Translations under genes and position numbers: made by a program
Shown: piece by piece, positions 1 through 6,800 of the stretch
How positions within the stretch are numbered: the stretch's first letter is position 1
How the letters are laid out: every line of letters starts with the position of its first letter
Assembly: GCA_017507285.1 (NCBI GenBank)
Contig: JAFWBF010000025.1
Location: 1-7,313, forward strand
Length of the DNA stretch: 7,313 nucleotides
Source of the DNA: Bacteroidales bacterium
Lineage (GTDB): Bacteria; Bacteroidota; Bacteroidia; Bacteroidales; P3
Direction: 5' to 3'
The notes under the pieces: model-generated
The model's database searches: none
What the model was told of the DNA's origin: nothing
Seen by the model: only the letters and a program-made list of their open reading frames with translations

Positions 1-1
1 A

Positions 2-787
2 TTAGGCCCCATCAACTATACCGACGGCTATGGCAACATAGTTTGGCGATATAAAGACAATATGCCGTTTCATAACCGAATAATAGGTGTTGGAACAGAT
101 AGTACATACAATCTTGTGCAACCCAAAAGCATAAGCGAATGTGACAGCAGTATTATCACATTATACGCCGACAGCCTTATCGAAGGACGGTTCTGCCTAT
201 TGGGCGACAACGGCGGAGCATTGGCATACGCCACCGACAGCCTATTAGGTATCGAATACCTATACAGGATGTGGAAAGTAAATCAAGCCCTTGGAACAAA
301 CGTATGGGACACCATACGCTACGGAATAGCCATAGATACAACATTGCTGCCCGGCAATAGCGACAGTTTGGTGCTTATGGTAGGCGATGAGTATTATTAC
401 CCCGACAGTATAACAGATGGAAAGTTGTACTACAACAATATTATTTTTGGTAGCGACAGTACGTTTATTGCATTGGCACGAGGAGCATTCTTGTGGAATA
501 TGACAAATACAAAAAGCAAACAATCATCGGCTACGACAAATGCATTGGCCGGCATAACCACACAGGTATACCCCAACCCATCCAACGGACGATACACCAT
601 TGATGTAAACGGAGCCGAAGAGGTAACGGTAAAAATACATAACACCTTGGGAAAAGAAGTGATGACATATTACGACAAAGAAAAATACCACTACACTTTT
701 TCCGGAACACTGCCAAACAACAACGTGTATTATGTAACCATAACCACCGAGCAAGGCAGCCAAACAATGAAACTCATAGTAAAATAA
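2..787 (+). CDS. Secreted/surface protein with C-terminal T9SS type A sorting domain (5'-partial)
   Basis: The reading frame is open from base 2 to the TAA at 785-787, giving 261 visible residues. The ATG at 62 is internal, because the frame continues upstream of it without a stop, so the true start lies outside the window. The last ~75 residues form a recognisable type A sorting domain, which directs proteins across the outer membrane by the type IX system and is normally cleaved off. The preceding body is beta-rich and heavy in Asp-Ser pairs. It contains an R-M-W-K-V motif at visible residues 89-93, followed by alternating strands, which resembles the module that often sits just before the sorting domain in large Bacteroidota surface proteins. 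No catalytic motif is visible, so the specific function is unknown. The next gene starts 19 nt downstream, so co-transcription is likely. Family knowledge supports T9SS export; the adhesin or surface role is inference. Confidence 0.9.
   Translation, partial: LGPINYTDGYGNIVWRYKDNMPFHNRIIGVGTDSTYNLVQPKSISECDSSIITLYADSLIEGRFCLLGDNGGALAYATDSLLGIEYLYRMWKVNQALGTNVWDTIRYGIAIDTTLLPGNSDSLVLMVGDEYYYPDSITDGKLYYNNIIFGSDSTFIALARGAFLWNMTNTKSKQSSATTNALAGITTQVYPNPSNGRYTIDVNGAEEVTVKIHNTLGKEVMTYYDKEKYHYTFSGTLPNNNVYYVTITTEQGSQTMKLIVK
560..784 (+). other. T9SS type A sorting domain (Por secretion tail) at the C-terminus of the first protein
   Basis: The domain begins with the hallmark Y-P-N-P-S-N-G at 569-589. 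It continues through a V-K-I-H-N-T-L-G-K-E-V strand pair typical of the family's (V/I)-x-(V/I)-x-(D/N)-x-x-G-(K/R)-x-(V/L) core, and ends in V-Y-Y-V-T-I-T-T and the terminal K-L-I-V-K. This order (YPNP, G-K-E-V, Y-x-V-x-I, short basic tail) is diagnostic of the Bacteroidota C-terminal signal. It implies that the host genome encodes a T9SS (PorV/PorU and related components), which is not in this window. Confidence 0.93.
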
Positions 788-806
788 CATAAAAACAAAA
801 AACGTC
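788..806 (+). promoter_or_regulatory. Short A-rich intergenic leader before the RHS/SpvB lipoprotein gene
   Basis: Only 19 nt separate the upstream TAA from the ATG at 807, and they are almost entirely A with a few C and T. There is no Shine-Dalgarno-like GGAGG and no inverted repeat. A-rich leaders without a Shine-Dalgarno sequence are usual in Bacteroidota. The gap is too short for a promoter or terminator of its own, which supports read-through transcription from gene 1. Confidence 0.55.
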
Positions 807-875
807 ATGAAAAGAAATAGCATTACACACACAGCATTATTGGCAATGCTTGCCATAGCCATATTTGTCGGTTGC
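807..875 (+). other. Lipoprotein signal peptide with lipobox, Cys23
   Basis: The N-terminus has a basic start (M-K-R-N), a hydrophobic core of about 13 residues (A-L-L-A-M-L-A-I-A-I-F-V), and F-V-G-C ending at Cys23, whose codon is at 873-875. Phe at -3 is less usual than Leu, but V-G-C fits signal peptidase II. The mature N-terminus (C-H-Q-S-D-T-K-E-D) is polar and acidic. Acidic residues just after the Cys are the feature used by Bacteroidota to send lipoproteins to the cell surface, but this is not an exact match to the published export signals, so surface exposure is inference. Confidence 0.85.
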
Positions 876-3800
876 CATCAATCCGACACAAAAGAAGATC
901 AACAATTGCAACAGCAACCTGTCGTTTTAGAGCAGAGCAATGTGGAGCAACCAATAGTTGCAGATACGACAGACCTTTCAACTGAGAATATCGTTTTTGC
1001 CGATATACCCGGCGATGTAAAGATAGACATCCATCGAGGCAAATCCATGCTATTGGAGATGAACGGTGTAAGCCTTTCGGCACCCGATAGTGCCATCATT
1101 CGTGAAGGCACATATACAGTAACGGCCTTACGCAAAGCAGAACTACCCCCACTATCGGATGAGATGGTAAATGTAACCTTTGGCAGTGGCAACGGCTACC
1201 GCTTTTTGCCCAATGGCGAACACTTCAAGCCCTACGCCGAACTGCGTATGGCATACGATGAAAGCAAGCTGCCACTAGGCTATACCCCCGACGATATATA
1301 TACAAGCTACTACGACGAAGAAAAAAAGAGCTGGGTACGCTTGTTTAGAAAAGAAGTAGACACGGTAAACAAAGAAATAGTATCATTGACCACCCACTTT
1401 ACCGACTTTATCAACGAGATATTGAAAGCACCGGAAATGCCCGAAACCGAAGCCTTTGTACCCACGATGATAAGCGACTTGGAAGCCGCCAACCCCCTGG
1501 AAGGCATAAGCCTGATACAACCACCTACGGCAAATAATATGGGAACCGCCAATCTTAATTACCCACTGCAGATACCTGCAGGCCGTGGAGGTATGCAGCC
1601 AAACTTGGCACTGACCTACAACAGTGGTGGCGGAAACGGATGGTTGGGAATAGGTTGGGATATAAGTATACCATGTATATCGGTAGAAACCCGTTGGGGA
1701 GTGCCATTATATAGCATGACCAAAGAAACCGAAACTTACCTTCTCAACGGCGAACAGCTATTGGTACATTACGATAGTTTACCGACTTTTGCACGTAAAC
1801 ATGAAAACAGACTTCCAGATGGCACACGTTTTTATAGCAGAATAGAGGGTAGTTTCGACAGTATAATACGTCATGGAACATCGCCTAAAAATTATTGGTG
1901 GGAGGTAGTGGATCGTAATGGTACACACTACTATTATGGTAATAACAAACGAAATGCAAAAACTTATGAACTAAAAACCGCTGATGGCAATATAGGAAAG
2001 TGGTATCTGAGCAAGGTAATTGACAGGAATGGCAATACAACGTTGTACTCTTATGAATACTATGATAACAATAGTTCAGATGGAAAAATGTCGGGTAGAG
2101 CATTATATTTAGATACAATATTATACACACTACCATCGAGATTAGACACTGTAGATAGTTGGTATGGTCATAGTGTTACATTCTCTTATAAGACAAGTCG
2201 TCCGGATCCTGTTATAAGTGGTAACTTAGGATTAAAAGAAAACTACTGTCATTTATTGGATGAAATAAAAGTAAACTATGTAAAATGTGAACCACAGTTG
2301 ATAGTAGTTCCATTTGATACTGTTGGAACAATTTTTAAACTTTTTCCAACGAATTATCCCCCCAGTACACAATTTGATGGTTTTAAAAAGATGTATGATG
2401 TGTATGACAAATGGTTAAAATTTCAGGATCAGAATAGCAGTTTTTGGTTAAACGAAATAAGAAATTGTTTAAATGGTGAGGGAGATTGGATTAATAAGCA
2501 TTCTACTTTTTGGAATGTAGTATATGATTTTCGAGACGACAGTTCTTATTACATGCATAAGCAAAATGACAATATGGTAAGAGGGTATAAGTTTTTGTAC
2601 GACACGTCTCTTTATACACATAAATCACGATTAAGAGCCGTGGTAGAAATGAGTCCATCGGAATGGGCAAATAAATTACCCACGCTTACGTTAAGCACAT
2701 TAAACAATAACGACACTAATAAACTAAAGTATCATAAATTCAGCTACAATGAATTTGAAAATAATCTTGCATTTGCAAATGACGCACTAGAAATTACCCA
2801 CGATTTTGGCGAGCAAATATTTGATAGAAGTATGTTAGGCACCGGCAAATCTACCAACTATAGTATCAATGCCGGTGTAGGAGCAGGTCTTGGAAAAGAT
2901 GTTGCTAAACAAACACTGAATATTAATGCCAATGGCAATATAGGAATATCATCGAAGAACGAGGGCGAGACAGCTTTGGTAGATATTAATGGCGATGGTT
3001 ATCCGGATCTATTATATAAAGATGAATGTAGTGATGGTGTATGTTTAAAGGCGATGTTATATGACTGTAGCAGTAATGGCTATGTCGATGACAATGAATA
3101 TACTATAGTCCTTACCGGTAATAATTTTCAAGTATCGAAGACACGAAAATCCTATAGTATAGGAGCCGATTTGAATGCTGGCATGGAATTGGCCGATGGT
3201 GGAGCGTCAGGCGGTCTTAATGTTGGCTATCAATTTTCATCAAGCCAATCAATGAATACGGTCTATTATACCGATGCCGATGCCAATGGTCTTATAGATA
3301 TATTGGTTAATGGCAAAGTATATTTCAATATGGGTATTTTGAACGATACCATTTTATTTGATGACAACCCGTCGATAGCAACCGAGCAATTGCAGTCATG
3401 TACTAATAACTATTTCACTTTAGAAGAGTCGGCAGATATCAATTCCGATCTTTTTAGAGAAGGCAATATGATGATTACTACTGTTTACACAGCCGATACT
3501 AGCAAATTAGGACAAAACCAATTAATCACGAGTCAAGACACCTCCTATCTTCAACCTAGCGATCCCGACACCATACGTCGCAATGTGGTACGTGTATGGG
3601 TAGCACCAAAGACAGGTAGTATCCGTATTTCCGGAACAGCGGCATTAGATCCCACATTTGATATGGCACGGCGGCTGTCCGACAACGATGGAGTACGTCT
3701 GACTATACAACACAACAATAGTGTAAAAAAAGTTGCAAATATAGATACAAATGCTACGTCGGCAAATATGTCAATAACTACAGCTTTCACCGTAAAGAAA

Positions 3801-6800
3801 GGCGATAGAATATATTTCAGAGTAGAGGCATTGAAAAACAATTCGTACGACATTGTTAACTGGAGTCCCGTAGTTAAATACGCCAATGTTTCCTTGACAG
3901 CCACAGATTATGAAGGAAGGAAAATATACCAATACAATTCTCAAAGCGACTTTTTTGCGTGGAATCGTGAGGGTTTTGCCATGCCGGCATCGGGATACAT
4001 AACAATAGATTCCAGATATAGTGTTACAAGTTCTTTCAGCCATCCCATAAATTTATTGGCAAAAATAGTAGATACCAATAATGCTACGGTTACAACCATA
4101 TTCAATACTTATATACCGGCAGGACAAAACACTTCCGGTGGCACGATAGGACGTTATACTTTGACCGAAGGACATCGTGTTGTTTTTGAAGCAAGTTGTG
4201 AATATGAAGTTGATTGGCGAAAGTTGTCATGGAATCCATCTATACGCTCACTTGACGATATTGGTAATATTCCTGCATATACCATTGTACCCGAAACAAA
4301 TGATACTATATATACAATAGATTTAAAACCATCGCCAACCTATACAACATTTGTTACACACACCCTTACCGAAGAGGTTACTCCATCAGCAACCGATAAT
4401 ATAAAGCTTGAAACTACAGATAATTCACTTGTTGGTCGAAATATTTCATTGGTAAGACGTACATCCACAGGAACGGTAAATCTTCACAATGGTGTTATCA
4501 ATCAAATACCTTTATATATTCCTTTAAACGATCAACCTGCAGGCTTCTATGAAATGTATATTTCCGGAACGATGCCCGAAGATATATTGGGTACAAAAGC
4601 ATACCTTACAAGCACCAACAATGAAATAGAAATCGGAATAAAATTTGATGAGGTATTCGATATTACCGATACCATCACAAATGAGCCAAGCATGAAAGCC
4701 TTTGGCTATATGAACCATCAGTGGGGTCAATTTGGCTATAATACCGATGTGATAGAACAACCGATTGTAGAAAGAACCATAAGAGTGGATGAGTTGGATC
4801 CTACCCAGGTTAGTGTTGTGCAAAATATGAATGGTGACAGTATCAGTTTGGATTCTATTGGTATGTTGGTATCTTCTGTTCCCAATCAAGATGAAACAGC
4901 AGTAGGACAAATGTCTGTAACATTCGACACATCTACCATGCAACGTATATGGACGGGATTTGCATATCGTACATACCTTACACCCTCGCAAATGAGTGCT
5001 TCCAATTGGCAAATGCTGAAAACAATGGTTGTGGATAGCACAGTATATGAAACTGTAAGCAACACCCACCTCAATAGTGTGGTAGGAGCAAAAGTTGGAC
5101 CAATACGCGAAAGTTCACAGTCGACACATAACTATAGTGCATCGGCCTCGTTGAGTGTTCCATTTATAGTTGACGGCAATGGTTGTTTAAACTTCTCACA
5201 TGGAGAGAACAGACAGTTGCAAGATTATATGGATATGAACGGCGACGGCTATCCCGATATAGTGGTTGAAAATGGAGTACAATACACCAATTCACGAGGT
5301 GGATTTTCGTCATTTGTTGCCGGTAATGCACCCGATAATGTACAAGGAATACAGATAAGCAAATACAATTCATTCAGTTCACAAGGAGGCGGAGCATTCA
5401 CCGAATATACAAAATATATATCGCAAAAAGCAAGTGTAAAGATAGCACAAAAAGAATCCAGCAACGAGGAGGAAATAAAAGATATCGAAACAACATCAAG
5501 CGAAAATTTCAATTTTGGAGGAAATGGTTGTTTGTCATGGTCGTCCGATAATCTTGAAGTTTCTTTTACCGATATCAATGGCGACGGACTTCCCGACAAG
5601 GTTTATGGCGATATAGTGTATATGAATTTGGGATACGGCTATTACCAAGGAACAACATTAAGTAACAACCCCTTGACTGAGAACAGCAGTTTCAATTATG
5701 TACTTGGCTCTACACTTTCATATTCAAATAATTCAGATATTGCCTATATAAGCAACAATGTAGTTACCACCGTAAACAGAAGTTTTTCGGCCGGTATGGG
5801 AGTGAGCTATTCCAACAACAACAGCAAAACCATATATTCCGATGTAAATGGTGATGGCTTGGTAGATAAGATAGAAGATAAACATAAGGTGTATTTCAAT
5901 ACCGGCTGGGGACTCTCCGACAGTCCTATGATAATAGACACCACATACGTATCCATTACCTCGGGCAGCAGAACCCTTAATTTCGACATCAATGGTCGCC
6001 TTACAATGGGTGTTCCTATCTTCGGTTTCAAAGCACAAGGTTCGGGAGGTGTAAATAGAAGCACATCACAAACCAGCACCGAAACGGCATTGATGGATAT
6101 GAATGCCGATGGTTTGCCCGATATAGTAAAAAGGGATGGTAACAACATTATTATATACCGTAACAATATGTACGCCACAGATAAGTTGGCAACAGTTACA
6201 TCATTTTATGGAAACCAAATAGAACTCTTTTACGATCAAGCAACATATTCCGACTATTCACGCCAACGCCCTACTGTATTGGCAAATATTAAGGTGAAAG
6301 ATATAGTATCAGGCGATGTCAATTCAAATGTCGAAATGAATTATTGGATAGATTATAAGAACTATCATCACAATATAGGCGAGCGTACACCATACGGATT
6401 TGACACAGTGATAACAACAATAAATGCATACCGCAAAATAATAGATGTATATCACAACGATAACTACAAACTACGTGGCGTAAAACGCTATGAAGGCACT
6501 TTTGGTTATGGCTATCAGAGCAAATGTTATTTGGATAAACAAATGTTCTACAAGATGAAAGAGATAGCCACAGGAACTATAGCTCCCGATGGTATGGCAC
6601 ATTGCTATGGAGCCACTTTCCCGGCATTGGACTCGGTGGTGGTACGGCATTATGACAATTCGGGAGCAATAAAACTAACTACAGCTGAAAAATTCGGTCA
6701 TGGAAGCTATGGTAGAAATAACATAGTAATAAATTATAATGATGTTTCTACAACAAAAGACGATGTTAAAGTGCTTTTGCAGTACTACCAAAATGTAGGA

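Noticed and set aside
62..787. ATG at 62 as the start of the first gene
   Set aside because: The frame is open upstream to base 2 with coherent beta-rich protein sequence, and no signal peptide follows the ATG at 62. It is an internal Met of a 5'-truncated gene.
788..806. A separate promoter or terminator between the two genes
   Set aside because: Nineteen A-rich bases hold neither an inverted repeat nor room for the Bacteroidota -33/-7 elements. I found no convincing TAnnTTTG element in the 3' end of gene 1.
1322..1328. Canonical -1 slippery heptamer A AAA AAG in the correct phase of the RHS gene
   Set aside because: A -1 shift would hit TAG at 1346-1348 almost at once, and there is no clear upstream Shine-Dalgarno-like stimulator. 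The zero frame continues for ~2000 codons, so it is most likely a chance Glu-Lys-Lys run.
430..1552. Several minus-strand open frames of 71-112 codons across both genes
   Set aside because: They overlap each other and the confirmed plus-strand coding sequence, and their low-complexity Cys/Val/Phe-rich translations look non-coding.
3551..4043. Overlapping minus-strand open frames opposite the beta-sandwich region
   Set aside because: They lie antisense to continuous family-like coding sequence and lack domain signatures or a plausible leader. I treat them as shadows.
4524..5069. 181-codon open frame on the minus strand
   Set aside because: It is wholly antisense to the well-supported RHS gene. 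Its Cys/His/Tyr-rich translation matches no family I recognise, as expected for a shadow of this codon usage.
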